A DNA stretch of 64,000 nucleotides, from assembly GCA_021521415.1 (NCBI GenBank), contig JAIQDT010004204.1, forward strand, positions 62,001 to 126,000. The letters run 5' to 3'. This DNA is from Bidens hawaiensis. Taxonomy: Eukaryota > Streptophyta > Magnoliopsida > Asterales > Asteraceae. A program made the translations under genes and the position numbers. Positions 11,570 to 22,805 of the stretch are shown here, in pieces; position 1 is the first letter of the stretch, and every line of letters starts with the position of its first letter. The notes below the pieces were generated by a model, which had not been told where the DNA came from, did not search any database, and saw only the letters and a program-made list of their open reading frames with translations.

Positions 11570-12410
11570 TCAAATTTATTATCTGGAAAATTGTAAACAC
11601 AGAATATAACAAGATTACTTTCTTGGTTTAACCTTGGAAGATGTGTCATTGGCTAATGGTGTCTTGTTCTTATGTGCAACTATAATCTCCGCATAGAGAA
11701 ACTCCTCCATTATCCACCACACGATTCAATTATTTTATATTCACCATTTGTAAAGGCAATGCATCAACAGCCGAACCTTGATGCCATAAAACATGAGCAA
11801 AATAGACCATTTAGCAAGATAAACCCTAAAATCTATGCCATAAACACATATCGTTCATACATGTAGGGTTCTCATAGGGCACACATATAATGTCCGCTGA
11901 CCTTTCAAACTGAGAGAGGGAGACGAAGAGGAAGAGATGCAATGGATTGAAACCCACATGTATTAACTACACTATAAAGTTTAGGGGTGTTAAAGTACAA
12001 TAAGTATACATTGCACATTCAATTCCAAAAACCATTGATTTCCTGGAATTCAAATGCCATATTAGTTCATTCAATTCTAGTTAAGTGGGGTTTTACTAGG
12101 AGTAGTTAACGAAATTGAGCAATCATCAATTAAATTAAACCTTCTGCATTTATGTATAATAATGGTTCTTCAACAAAAACTTATGAACAAATGTTTACAT
12201 TGCAATTATTATCATGAAAACATCAAGAAAAAATGTGTCAAGCTTTGCAAGTTACCTTAAGCAACTGAGGAGTTAAGGTAAATTGTTTAGTGGCCCACCA
12301 TCAAAAGCATCCCCTGAAAGCAACTTGCAGATAAGAAAAGCGTGATAAGACCAATCAATTTGTTTATTTATTAGCTTTCAGTCCAGTATTTATTCTTGTT
12401 TCTTTTGTAG
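11570..12410. other. Non-coding spacer between gene fragments
   Basis: No recognisable coding sequence. Short plus-strand open frames (11672-11866) lack family resemblance. The sequence may belong to introns or untranslated parts of the captured or duplicated genes on either side. Confidence 0.4.
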
Positions 12411-12499
12411 ATATTAGAGGCTTGGAATCCGAGGTTCAAGCTTTAGTGGAGCTCTCAAAATAGCTTTTCTTGGAAATCTATGAGCTTCGACGAGCTAAG
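12411..12499 (+). pseudogene. Single exon of a GPCR-type G protein (GTG/COLD1) gene, with a nonsense codon
   Basis: The 89-bp block has a TTTTGTAG acceptor before it and a GTATAT donor after it. Its translation reads IRGLESEVQALVELSK, stop, LFLEIYELRRAK, which closely matches the central loop (LEELSKQLFLEIYELRQAK) of plant GTG1/COLD1 membrane proteins. The glutamine codon has become TAG at 12461-12463. Neither the preceding nor the following exons of this nine-span protein are visible near it. The strand is opposite to the two gene fragments on its left. Confidence 0.7.
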
Positions 12500-13254
12500 G
12501 TATATGATGAATTTCATTTTCACTTATATATAGAGAGAGAGCAATGATGGAGCTTCAACCGATCCAGTTGATGGCATATATTGATTGAAATCGGATCTTT
12601 GGTGTGCTTTTGTGGTTTATCCATTTTATGGCATATATACAATTAATGTAGTTGACAACCTTTTGCATGATTAAAGGATAGATGAGTAACCCAACAAAAC
12701 ATCAAGCTTCATCAAGTTGTATCGAAAGCTTTGAGGGCGGATGGAGACATCAGTAAATTACTTTTCTTGCCAAATTATGAAATGATTTTTTTATCCTTGT
12801 CATTTAGTTACGAAATTACCATGGTGCCCATCACTCTTCCTTTATATATAATATAGATATAGATATAGATATAGATATAGATTTGGTATTTTAAGAACTT
12901 TTTTGTGTAACAGTTTTACACATTTCAATTCGCATAATACAACATATAATGCAAATGCGTAGAGGGAAAAAATGGAATTTATAGGGAGAATAGGATTGTA
13001 ATTCGAAATGTTCATACTCATTGCTACATTCAATTCTACCGTTTCTATTCCAATGGTGATTAAAGTTATTTTTTACGTATGTAGGAAAAAAAGTGTAATA
13101 ACACCATATTATAGTGAACCGAAGTGCTACCAACCGCCCGTAACAAATTTTAGCATCTTGTTGCATTAGTGTTTAGAATATACATTTGAAATCTACAAAT
13201 ATAGGTATACAAAACAATTAGTGTCCCCACCATGTCGCGCGGCCATTTTATGAA
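12500..13254. other. Intergenic sequence with an ATAGAT microsatellite
   Basis: The microsatellite (ATAGAT)n with about five units lies near 12851-12882. Nothing else is recognisable, and frames overlapping it are compositional. Confidence 0.5.
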
Positions 13255-13580
13255 AGTATCTTTGGTTCGGGTCAAAACACGTCATTTAAAAGTGTATTAA
13301 CTCAAATTCTGTTAAAACGGTCATTTTAAAAGGATATCAATCTAAATTATGTTTAAAAGGTGTCATTATAAAAGCTTATCAATTTCGTTGGCTCAAAACG
13401 AGTCAATAAAAAAAAGGTATGGATTTGGTTCGGGTCTTAACGGGTTGTTTTGAAATCATAACGATTTGGTTTGGCTCAAAATGGGTCATTTTAAAAAGGT
13501 ATTGATTGGGTTCGGGTTAAAACGGGCCATTTTAAAAAGTTGTCAACTTGGTTAAGATAAAAACGGGTTATTTTATATGT
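13255..13580. repeat. Degenerate ~50-bp repeats of the type GGTTCGGGTYAAAACGGGTCATTTTAAA
   Basis: The words TTCGGGT, AAAACGGG(T/C)CATTTT and AAAAGGTATYAAT recur six to seven times at roughly 45-60 bp. Spacing varies, so this is an old, diverged tandem array. Confidence 0.6.
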
Positions 13581-13737
13581 GTGTTAATTTGTTTCATGGA
13601 TTTGAATTTTTCTTAATTTTACAGTTTGCACACATTAAATCTTTTAATCCATGAGTAACTGCTATAAAAATGATAAGCGTCAATAAATAGATTAAAGTTT
13701 AGGGTGTTGATATTTGAAACATAACTGGTGGACCAAA

Positions 13738-14384
13738 AGTGACTTGGATTAGCATAGGCCCATCAGGTGTACGAGTGTACGACGCCTTTTGCACGCTGGC
13801 TGAAAATAATCTCTATAACCACATGTCACATAATGCATGCCGGATTATGGAAATAATTGTTTTTTGAGTTTGATACAATTACCTCATGCAATGTTTATTG
13901 CTTTCTTGCTCAATTATTTTTAAGGTTTAGTTAAATTTTTTATTTATATAAGTTTAGATAATACAATAGATTATGTTCGACAATAATGGAAATAGTAGAG
14001 GGTCTTTTCTTTGTACGTTGCTTTTAATTCCTTAAAAAGCTTCTCAAACTATAAGTGGTATTTTAAACTAAAATGTTGTGACTTGAATTAGCATAAGCCC
14101 ATCCTTCACACGCCGACTAAAAGTAATCTCTATAACCACATGTCACATAAGGTACAATGGATTATGTAAAGAATTGTTTTTTGAGTTAGGTACAATTGCC
14201 TAATGCAATGTTTGTCTCTTTGTTGCCAATTACTTTTAAGGTTTAGTTAAAAATTTTATTTATATGAGTTTAGATAATTCAATACGTTATGTTTAATGGA
14301 AATAATAGAGGGTCTTTATTTGTCGCATTGAACTCCTTAAAACGCTTCTCAAACTGTAGGCGGCATTTTAAACTAAAATGTATA
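13738..14384. repeat. Tandem duplication, two units of about 340 and 310 bp
   Basis: Unit 1 (13738-14075) and unit 2 (14076-14384) both start GTGACTTG(G/A)ATTAGCATA and end TTTTAAACTAAAATG. They share, in order, ATCTCTATAACCACATGTCACATAA, TTGTTTTTTGAGTT, AAGGTTTAGTTAAA and AGAGGGTCTTT. Unit 2 lacks about 30 bp. No coding capacity is apparent. Confidence 0.85.
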
Positions 14385-14453
14385 ATGTTAATATACATTT
14401 TAACGGTGCAAAGTATTTTATATAATTTTACTATACATTAGACTTAATATAAA

Positions 14454-14705
14454 CTCCCTTCGTCCCATTATAAGTGTCCATGTTTGAAAAATACAAAGTT
14501 TAAGGAGGATTGAATGATTACTTTTCTTTTCCTACCAAATAACAATAATGCCCTTGAAAAGTGGGTCTATCAATATTGTTTATTAATGTTAATGGTGTGT
14601 GTTTAAGGGTAAACTTGGAAATTGGCTAATAAATTTTGAAAGTGGACACTTGTAATGGGACAAATAAAAAAAGAAATGTAGACACTTATAATAGGACGGA
14701 GGGAG
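14454..14705. mobile_element. Stowaway MITE
   Basis: The termini CTCCCTTCGTCCCATTATAA and (right end, reverse complement) CTCCCTCCGTCCTATTATAA are the classic Stowaway inverted repeats of Tc1/mariner-derived MITEs. A TA follows on the right and AA precedes on the left, so one side of the TA duplication has mutated. Length is 252 bp, with no coding capacity. Subterminal GACACTTATAATRGGAC is duplicated internally. Confidence 0.9.
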
Positions 14706-15267
14706 TAATTTACAAGTATGGATAGGAAAATGGTTATCATACCAAGTAAAATTCAAATTCATAATGGAAATAAACTGCTTTATATCACGCTTACTCAACC
14801 TAAAGAAGAGAGAATGGCGAAAGTACAAGTTTTCTCTTGATTTTTAAGTTTTTGAAAACCGTTATTTTGAGTTTATCATTTGGGTTGACAAACATTCACC
14901 CAAAATATTAAACATGGCTTAATCATTCTATTAAGTTATAGTTAATTGATTATTACAAAATGTAAATGGAAATATTTGGGTAGCAGGTCCGGCATTCAGC
15001 AATAGTAGATAATGTTATTAAGTTAGTACATAACAAGAAATTCAAAGTTAATACTTCAGTTAGTTTTACTCTAAACTAAGTTTATGGTATTATTCAATTT
15101 AATGGTTCATCAATATTAATTTGTATACTAAATTATATATGAATATATATACTTATTTGGTTCGACTGATCCAACCGGTCTTGTGGATATACCAACAAAT
15201 ACGTCATCGCCAACACCTTAATATGACCCCGCCACAACGTGCGGACACTTACGCTAGTAATTTATCA
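14706..15267. other. Non-coding stretch left of the truncated gypsy LTR
   Basis: No coding sequence or repeat was recognised. The right border is where similarity to the gypsy LTR at 22806-24778 starts abruptly, so the element was truncated here. Confidence 0.45.
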
Positions 15268-15475
15268 ATGTGGGAGGAAATTCTTTTTCCTATTTATGCC
15301 CATGTGGAATGTTTCCACTTTCTTATTTCTTTCCATGTAGGCTTTTTTATTTTCTTGACATGGAATGTTTATATTTCCTTATCCCAATTTCTTATTTTTT
15401 TTATCTTGAGAATATTTTTGATTCTTCATCTTTATTATGTTTTTCAAATTTGGTTTGAAATTTCTAGGATGCTAC
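15268..15475 (-). mobile_element. Truncated 3' LTR of the minus-strand gypsy element
   Basis: About 208 bp match the outer end of the LTR at 24561-24778 (GTGGGAGGAAATTCTTTTT through to GGATGCTAC, where the other copy has GGATGTTACA). On the minus strand it is preceded by the purine-rich tract GGTGGGGAGGAA (plus strand 15476-15489), as expected at the 3' end. The rest of this LTR is missing on the left. Confidence 0.7.
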
Positions 15476-16189
15476 TTCCTCCCCACCTTGGAATGAATCT
15501 CGAGGGCGAGATTCCTTGTCTTAGGTGTGAGTGGTTCTTTACTCATTGATTCATGATTAGATTCTATCTAATCTGGTTCTTGAATTTAACTTTGAATAAT
15601 GATTGAAATTTTTAATTTGGTGTTAACTTACACCTTTTACATGATGTAATCAGTTAACTATTCAGAATATCATAAGTAATTGTAAACTTCTAAGCTTAGT
15701 GGCCGTTTAACTAATTACATTACTTTCTATATTCTAAACATTTACTAGTGTTAACTAGGTTGCATTTGGATTCAGTTTGTCGAATCTATTCCATCTCCTT
15801 ATCAGTTGTATTCCTTGATTATCTTGTAATTGATCAATTTTTTTAATAATATATTATCCTTGTATATTTTGATATTTCCGTTGTTTTATGTATTGCTTCA
15901 TTTTAGTCATCCTTCGGAATAATAGGTTAAGTTATGTTAAAACTCTACTGATTTAAAATTCTGGTCGTGTTTCTTTAGGGATAATAAATATGAAAATTCT
16001 TGTGTATTGACACGATCTGTATGCTAATATTTCATTTATAACATAGGGAATTAAATCCCTTTTTTAGTTTAAAAAAAATTCTTGTTTGAAAACAGGTTAC
16101 AACTAACGTATAAAAGTGAACTCATCTATCCGACATTCATTTAATATGATCTTGTTTGCTCTTTTCTTGATTATTGTCAGATATCTCTG

Positions 16190-16810
16190 GTTTTCTTCTG
16201 ACACTAATGCCTTGTCACACATCAGTCTTAGCTAACATTTCTTTTCGGGCAATCTGTCTTAAAATGGCCTGTTTCTCCACATATGAAACATAATCTTAAT
16301 TTCTTTATGCATTTTTATTGTGTAACATGATCTCTTGCAGTATGCACAATTATTTGAATCTTCTAGTCGACAATTCCCATAATGTTTTCTTCCACAAGTT
16401 TTGCAGGCTGGCTTGGGAGTATTTTCTTATTTTTGTATATTCGCAAAATCTTTCAGTTTCTTGGTTTCTTCTTCTTCTTTTCTTTCTGTATTATTTCTTT
16501 TTTCTTCTTCTTGATTTCTAATCATGCTATTGATTAAGGACCTGACCATATCCATGGCCAAATCAACTTTTTGAGGCATATGGAATTTTACCAAGTCTCT
16601 TATCTCTCCTGGAAACCCATATATATAGCGAGTTACTTTGTTATATTTTGGAGTAACTAAATGTGAAACCAATCAGCAATATTCTAGGAATTTCGTATTA
16701 TATTCCATGATATTTATACCAACGATCTTATGATTTCATAACTAGGTTTGAATTTGATCCATCTCGTGGATTAGGCAGAATTTCTTTAAAAGAGATCTTT
16801 GAACGCTTTC
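16190..16810 (-). pseudogene. C-terminal gag remnant with zinc knuckles (gypsy)
   Basis: The minus frame from 16672 to 16427 reads VTRYIYGFPGEIRDLVKFHM and a charged tail, matching the end of a plant retrotransposon gag domain. Downstream fragments give CKTCGRKHYGNC (near 16360-16410) and CGETGHFKTDCPKR (near 16240), two nucleic-acid-binding zinc knuckles. Stops and frameshifts separate these pieces. The upstream part continues beyond the solo LTR inserted at 16811. Confidence 0.65.
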
Positions 16811-17420
16811 TGTAAGGCCCCGTTACCAGTGCCTCACTTTGGGCATTGGGCAGTTCTTCGTGGACCGGACACGTAGCTTACTGAATCAGTTGCGACACGA
16901 AAGGGAATGCATGCTACGAAAGATAGGGTCGATTCTGATACATCAACCGTCTACTCAATATCCTTGTACGGGTCCATAATCACTACACGAGATGAACCTT
17001 GGTTTGGTGAATTGAAGTTGGATTTACTCATAAACACAGTTCTAAATATCAGAGTTAATTAAAACTTCACGGAATAATAGGAAATTCAAACCATTAATTT
17101 ACATAACCATCAATTCTTGTCTTAACGAGCATTCAAATCATTTAAAAATAAAACATTGTCTTTAAAATAACATAACATTTCCTTGAGATGTCAGTATCTT
17201 CAATTCCATGCCATGTGTTTCCCCTCAAGCGAGCTGCCTCATTCTACTCACATGTGTGTATACTAAAAGTCAGCTACATTGAGTGAGTTCTAGTTAATAA
17301 TACAACATACAATCAGTTCACATACTTGCACCCATGCCCGAAGGTGTGTATATCATTCATACTTTACTTTACATGCATAACTATCCATACTACTTAAAGA
17401 GCCTTCCGCCCTATAACCTC

Positions 17421-17575
17421 ACAGACTTTGTAAGGGTCTGGTCCCCAGCATCACAAATATTATTAGGGTCTGGTCCCTACCATCACAGATATTATAAGGG
17501 TCTGGTCCCTGCCCTCACAGATATTATTAAGGTCTGGTCCTTATCTTCACAGATATTATTAGGGTATGGTCCATT
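17421..17575 (-). repeat. ~30-bp tandem repeats near the 3' end of solo LTR A
   Basis: About five units of the form GGGTCTGGTCCCTACC plus ATCACAGATATTATTA recur at about 30-32 bp. The core AGGGTCTGGTCCCT is a partial palindrome. Equivalent arrays occupy the same place in copies B, C and D with changed sequence. Confidence 0.85.
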
Positions 17576-18010
17576 TGTTTCGTGCAACTGTATCGTACCT
17601 GTCTTTACGTACTTTCCTTAACAATATGTGCAATATCTGAAGATCGTTCACGTACTATCAACATAAAAAACATACATACATCATACATATCAATCATATC
17701 TTTAACTACCACCTGGCGGTGCATGCAATATCCGAATATCGTTCACGCACCGTCAAGCAATCATCATACATGAATCATACAAGGCATACACTTACCACTT
17801 AAGGTAAGTGTATTAACTATCACATCGAGTATGCACACAGCCACGAAAACATAACAAGGAAGTGGGGCTAGAAACTCACCTAAACTCGGTTACGTTCACC
17901 GTCAATTGTTATTCCTTTCCTTAGTTGTGCGTGACTAGCTGTATAACAATTACACGTATCACTTAACTATCACTACTCATATCGCGTTTCTAGTCTAGTT
18001 ATAACCCTCA

Positions 18011-18098
18011 CGGGGGTCCGGGGGTAGCTCCCCTAGCAGCGCTGTTCTAGGGGCGGCAGCCTCTAGCGGGGTCCAATGGGCAGAGCCTCTGGCTGGGG
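18011..18098. repeat. GC-rich triple-hairpin block in solo LTR A
   Basis: Three short inverted repeats follow each other: around GGGGGTAGCTCCCC, CTAGGGGCGGCAGCCTCTAG and GGGCAGAGCCTC. Each could fold as a GGGGC...GCCCC hairpin, although this copy carries mutations. The block is shared by all four LTRs of the family. Confidence 0.75.
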
Positions 18099-18326
18099 TT
18101 AAGCTGCCAGGTTAGCTTGGAAAAATTTTATTTTCATTAACTGTCTTAACACATTTTCCATTTGGATTTCGTGATAATATTTTATTGTTAACCTCTAAAT
18201 CCTTTAAGGTATCTTCTACAAATTAATAAAGTTTAAGGGCTATTTTGTAATTAAATCATTCTTTTTCTAAGTCCAGGGACTGTTCTGTCATTTATCAAAC
18301 TTCTAGTTTGTTACTTGATTCATAGC

Positions 18327-18595
18327 GAATTGGGTTCATAACGAGTGACCCATTCGTTACTTCATAACGAATTGACTGTTATAACGAACTGGTCCTTGTA
18401 CGAATTGGACCTCATAACGAATGACCCCTATGTAACGAATTGAGCCTTCTAATTCATTATCTGCTTTTAACGAATGACTTTAACGAATTGGGGTTAAATC
18501 GTTATCTTTTTCCTTAACGAATTTGGATACGAACTAAGGCTAGTTCGTTAAGCTTCCTTTAACGAATCATCTGACGAATTACCTCTAGTTCGTTA
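18327..18595. repeat. AACGAATT word array in solo LTR A
   Basis: The octamer-like word TAACGAATT and its complement AATTCGTTA recur more than fifteen times with irregular 10-20 bp spacers, giving many overlapping short palindromes. The array lies between the 29-base palindrome and the GC hairpin block. Confidence 0.85.
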
Positions 18596-18621
18596 ACTCT
18601 CCGTTAATAAATTAGGGTTAG

Positions 18622-18650
18622 GTCAGAGAATGTTAGAAACATTCTCTGAC
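18622..18650. repeat. 29-base perfect palindrome in solo LTR A
   Basis: Arms of 13 bases (GTCAGAGAATGTT) flank a 3-base loop with no mismatch. Read on the element's strand it is identical to the palindrome at 34183-34211 in copy C. Confidence 0.9.
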
Positions 18651-19214
18651 GCCTTAACCTCGTACCTTCCTTTTCCAGCGCCGCCTTTGCTGGAAAACTG
18701 GGATCTCGCCGGAAAAGCAGGATCTCGCTTATTTCACCACCTTTTTTCTTCCCGTTCGATCCAGATCTAAGCTAGGGTGACCCCTAAGCTCATCTTAGTT
18801 TCGGTTTATACCCTATTCCACCCAGATCTCGTGACTTTAACGGTTTAAAGGTGTCGGCTCGTTGTTTTGTGACTAAATCTAACGGGTTTAAGTTCATACA
18901 ATATCATACTATAATTACCTTGGATTGGGATCGGTTTTCCTTCTTGGTTCGGCTAGAGAAAATAGAGAGATTAGAGAGAGAGCTTAAGTGTGTGTTTTGG
19001 GTGGTGTATGGAATATGTGTAAATGAATGAATTATTTGGTAATTAAGGTTTATATAATTATGGATCATGGGCTTAAGCCCATGGTCCTTTTTCTTCTTTC
19101 CCTCATAACCCAAGTCCATAACCCATATCCATTTAACCCAACACTAGCCCGACTCATAATAACTCATATGTTCATTTTATTAACCGAAACGAGAAAACGG
19201 GATGTTACACTTTC

Positions 19215-20019
19215 CATTTTAGATTGTACATTGTTTATCTACCCTTATTCTGAATCAGGGTATTCCATCTATTCAAGAGCTTCTCCTTTAAACATTTGAG
19301 AAGAATACTGGATAGCTTCCTCACCGGTGCTTTTGCTAATGATGATGATTGATAATTGTTCTTCTAGCCATCTCATAGCGGCTATAGCATTCGTATCTCC
19401 ATTATATTTTAATAGAATTATAAGCTTTAAAATTTTTGAAGCTGCATCCTTTTCGGAGTTTTACTTTCTTACAGGTATCGTCCTTTGTATTACTATCAGC
19501 TATAGAGTTGTCATAAGTTTCTTCCTTTCTGGAACGAACAAACCTACTTGGACTTCTCTTGCTAGATTTTGACTGGCTTTGACTTGTAGAGATGTCCTTG
19601 AGTATGTCAAGAACTGGTGTCATAGCATCTTTGATCATATTTTGGATTACATACATATACTGGACTGGAATTTCTTTATTTACATTGTTAACATTTCCAG
19701 TTTTCTTGGAAGGACTGTTCTGAGAGTTTGTGCTTTCTTCTCTTGACATACTACGATAAATTTTAATTAATAAGTCCAATATTCAAGGAATCCAAATCAT
19801 ATTTTATTTACTTATGTTGTATTTACAAGAGTGCACAACATTTTTAGAGCTATACTGTTTACAACTACTATGGTTCTTATTGTCTATTTCTTCAGTGAAA
19901 GATTGATTTCTTGATCTTGCTGTCCTTCTTGCTGTTTTTACCAATATGCCATTTCCTTTTCTTCCATCTCCATTTATTATTTGAGCATTTTTTCTTCTAA
20001 TTTTGTAACATTGATCTCA
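19215..20019 (-). pseudogene. Middle part of the gypsy gag between two solo LTR insertions
   Basis: The minus frame 19779-19402 (125 aa) ends KGCSFKNFKAYNS. After a break it continues as YNGDTNAIAA and RWLEEQLS, matching the C-x-F-x-x-F...F-x-G...A-x-x-W-L start of the plant retrotransposon gag domain. Upstream (near 19985-20019) charged residues KLEEKML and EMEEKEMAYW suggest a coiled segment. Several stops interrupt it. It joins the fragment at 22189-22582 once the solo LTR is removed. Confidence 0.6.
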
Positions 20020-20464
20020 TAATGTGTAAGGCCCCGTTACCGGTGCCTCACATTGGACGTTGGATTTACTCATAAACACAGTTCTAAATATCAGAGTTAA
20101 TTAAAAACTTTCGCAGAATATAAGTCTTTCATTAAACATTACATATAACTTCAAAAACATGCCTTAACAAACATTCTTGTCTTTCAGATTAAACATAAAT
20201 AAACATAAAACTTCTAAAGTCTTCAGATGCCAGACTTTTATTCTCCTGCCATGTGCCCCACTCAAGCCAGCTGCTTCATTCTACTCACCTGCGTGCATAC
20301 TAAAAGTCAGCTACGCTGAGTGTGTTCTAGTTAATCATACATTACATAATATGTCACATACTTGCACACGAGCCCAAAGGGGTGTAAATTAATCATACTC
20401 ATTCTACATACATAACTATCCATCCTATTTAAAGAGCCTTCTGCCCTAGAACCTCAAAGATATT

Positions 20465-20612
20465 ATAAGGGTCTGGTCCCTAACATCACACATATTATTA
20501 GGGTCTGGTCTCTACCATCACAGATATTATTAGAGTCTGGTCCCTACCATCACAGATATTATTAGGGTCTGGTCCCTACCATCATAGATATTATTAGGGT
20601 CTGGTCCCTTTA
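20465..20612 (-). repeat. 31-bp tandem repeats in solo LTR B
   Basis: Five units of TATTAGGGTCTGGTCCCTAC followed by CATCACAGATAT recur with a regular 31-bp period. They correspond in place and in core to the array of copy A. Confidence 0.9.
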
Positions 20613-21090
20613 TTTCATGCAACTGTACCATACCTGTTCTTACATACTTTCCTTGATAATACGTACAATCTCCGAAGAGCGTTCACGTACCATCAACATA
20701 TCGTTCATACATTATGCATACATCATATATATTCATACATACATCTTACCTTACATCGTACATATCAATCACATCTTTAGCTACCACCTGACGGTACATG
20801 CAATATCCGAAGATCGTTCACGCACCGTCAAGCAATCATCATACATAAATCATACAAGGCATACACTTACCACTCAAGGTAAGTGTATTAACTATCACAT
20901 CGAGTATGCACACAGCCCCGAAAACATAACAAGGAAGTGGGGCTAGAAACTCACCTGAATGCGGTTACGTTCACCGTTTATAGTAATCCCTTTCTTAATT
21001 TGTGCACGGCTAACTGTATAATATTTACATGTATCAATTAACTATTGCTACTCATATCATATTTCTTTCTTTATATAACCTACAACGAAC

Positions 21091-21178
21091 GGGGGTCCGG
21101 GGGCAGCGCCCCTGGCAGCGGGGTTCTAGGGGCGGCAGCCCCTAGCGGGGTCCAAGGGGCAGAGCCCCTGGCTGGGGT
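21091..21178. repeat. GC-rich triple-hairpin block in solo LTR B
   Basis: Successive inverted repeats GGGGGCAGCGCCCC, CTAGGGGCGGCAGCCCCTAG and AGGGGCAGAGCCCCT occur with almost no mismatch. The block is about 75% G+C in an AT-rich LTR. Confidence 0.85.
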
Positions 21179-21263
21179 TAACACATTTTCCATTAGGATT
21201 TTAATTTATCATTTTAACTCTCCTGAATTCGCAAGCGGTCATAATGTAAGAGAACATACGTGT

Positions 21264-21480
21264 AAGCGAACTTAGCTTGGCGAGGTTAAACATTAAGCGA
21301 ACTTAGCCTTAGGCGAAGTTAGCATTAAACGAACTTATCACCAGGCGAGGTTACAGCTTGGCGAACTTGCTCAGCGAACATGGTTAGTGAACATGCTTGG
21401 CGAACATGCTGGCGAACATGCTGGGCGAACTTACTGGGGCGAAGTTAACAGCAGCGAACCTAGCTGCGGTGAAGTTGCCC
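21264..21480. repeat. GCGAACTT word array in solo LTR B
   Basis: Some fifteen copies of GGCGAACTTAGC, GGCGAAGTTA and GGCGAACATGCT follow each other at 13-20 bp. The array occupies the same place as the AACGAATT array in copy A but has a different keyword. Confidence 0.85.
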
Positions 21481-22188
21481 AGTTGCAGCCACTGTTCATC
21501 CTTAACCCCTCCAAATCATCTCTGTTACAACGTGTAATTCCTGGATATGATTTTAACCAACCCGCAATCATTCCTATGGTCTTTTTCGGGTAAAACTTGG
21601 CCCCGAAAGACATAAAGTTTGGATCTTTAAGCTTGAAACGTTCAATATGAGTTCTAAGGTTTGTCTTAAACGATCCGTTTATGTTTACGTGTCATTAGGT
21701 TCGTTTTATCATCAAGTTTATATCTTTTCGTTTCATTTATACCCGATCCATTCTCGTTCTATGTTTCAAGGCTAAACGCTTATAAAAACGTAAACTTTAA
21801 AGGGTCAAGAACATACCTTTAGTACTCGTTTGGATCTCGTTTAACTTGTTTATGAACTCTAGATCTTGTATATAGCTCGTGTAATAAAGATCTACTCGAA
21901 CTAGCATCTACTTGATCTCGAACCTCGCTCAAATCTCTCGGCCGTGTATATGTGTGTAGGTGTGTGTGTGTTTTTGGAGTGTGTAGAGAATAAGATGGAA
22001 GAAATGAGGGTTTAGGGTTTTAGGGGAGTATTTATACTACTAAGGCCCATGGACCCTAAGCCCATCTTATCCATAATCCAATCTTGATTAATCTAAGCCC
22101 ATGATCTTTTCTTTATTAATTATTAACGTGAAATCGCTAAACGTAACTTTCTTTATTAAATTTGAAAATTTTAGGATGTTACATAGTG

Positions 22189-22582
22189 AGTTATCTTCAA
22201 TGTTATACATTCCTTCTAAGGAATTATAATCTGTGTTCAAATGTTCACCTTGAGTATGAGTAAAGTAAGGATCTTGAGCAGCCGGAAAATTAAAATATTC
22301 CTGTCCCATAAGATATCCTTTTGGATAGGTCATTACTTATTTTTTCCTTTGACATCATTGTTTTCTCGGATATACTTGATCTTGTTCCATACATATTTTG
22401 ATTCAGAAAAATCTGAGTTAGTAGGATATTGGTATCGAAGGAATCTGAATCTTCTTTCACTTTTGTTTGGTATGAATCTTCATCACTGGATACAGGAATC
22501 GGGAGTAGAGTTGTCCCCATAATCCTTTACCTTTACCTGATGGAGGTTGAAATGATCCTAGACTAGATTTCCGATCAGACAT
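22189..22582 (-). pseudogene. N-terminal gag remnant of the minus-strand gypsy element
   Basis: A start codon at 22582-22580 opens MSDRKSSLGSFQPPSGKGKG. The frame then shifts to the one reading VSSDEDSYQTKVKEDSDSFD and later ISYGTG/YFNFPAAQDPYFTH. The region is Ser/Asp/Gln-rich, as usual for gag N-termini, and starts about 210 bp inside the primer site. At least one frameshift is present. The frame continues in the piece left of solo LTR B. Confidence 0.55.
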
Positions 22583-22790
22583 CTGTGTGAAGTTATATTA
22601 GGGATAGGAAAACGCTCCTATCTTATTCGTACTATTATATTTTATCTTTAACAATTTGATTATTTAATGGTTGCAGCCTTTGATACTTTTAATCAGGTAC
22701 CTAATTTGCTGGAACCAGTATCTGTATAATAAGTTTGAAACTTATCCCTGATCTAAGTATAATTAACTACCTAATTCGCTAAGATTGATG

Positions 22791-22805
22791 GCTCTGATAC
22801 CAACA
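22791..22805 (-). other. Primer-binding site (initiator Met tRNA type)
   Basis: On the minus strand GTTGGTATCAGAGCC follows the LTR end after two bases. TGGTATCAGAGC is the complement of the 3' end of plant initiator tRNA-Met, the usual minus-strand primer. Confidence 0.85.

Larger units (their letters stand above)
16811..19209 (-). mobile_element. Solo LTR of the TGTAACATCC...GGGGCCTTACA family (copy A)
   Basis: Reading on the minus strand the block starts TGTAACATCCCG and ends GGGGCCTTACA. It is flanked by the perfect 5-bp duplication CTTTC (16806-16810 and 19210-19214), and no internal sequence remains, so it is a solo LTR inserted into gag. It has a TATA box near 19049-19056, a 29-base palindrome (18622-18650), an AACGAATT word array (18327-18595), a GC hairpin block (18011-18098) and 30-bp tandem repeats (17421-17575). 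Confidence 0.9.
20025..22183 (-). mobile_element. Solo LTR of the TGTAACATCC...GGGGCCTTACA family (copy B)
   Basis: On the minus strand it starts TGTAACATCCTAAAA and ends GGTAACGGGGCCTTACA. The flanks are TAATG (20020-20024) and TAGTG (22184-22188), a 5-bp duplication with one change. The TATA box is near 22028-22036. It holds tandem repeats (20465-20612), a GC hairpin block (21091-21178) and a GGCGAACTT word array (21264-21480). It interrupts gag of the host gypsy element. Confidence 0.85.

Noticed and set aside
15121..15549. 142-residue plus-strand open frame
   Set aside because: It overlaps a truncated LTR and the G-rich tract of a minus-strand element; Phe/Leu-rich composition reflects T-rich LTR sequence.
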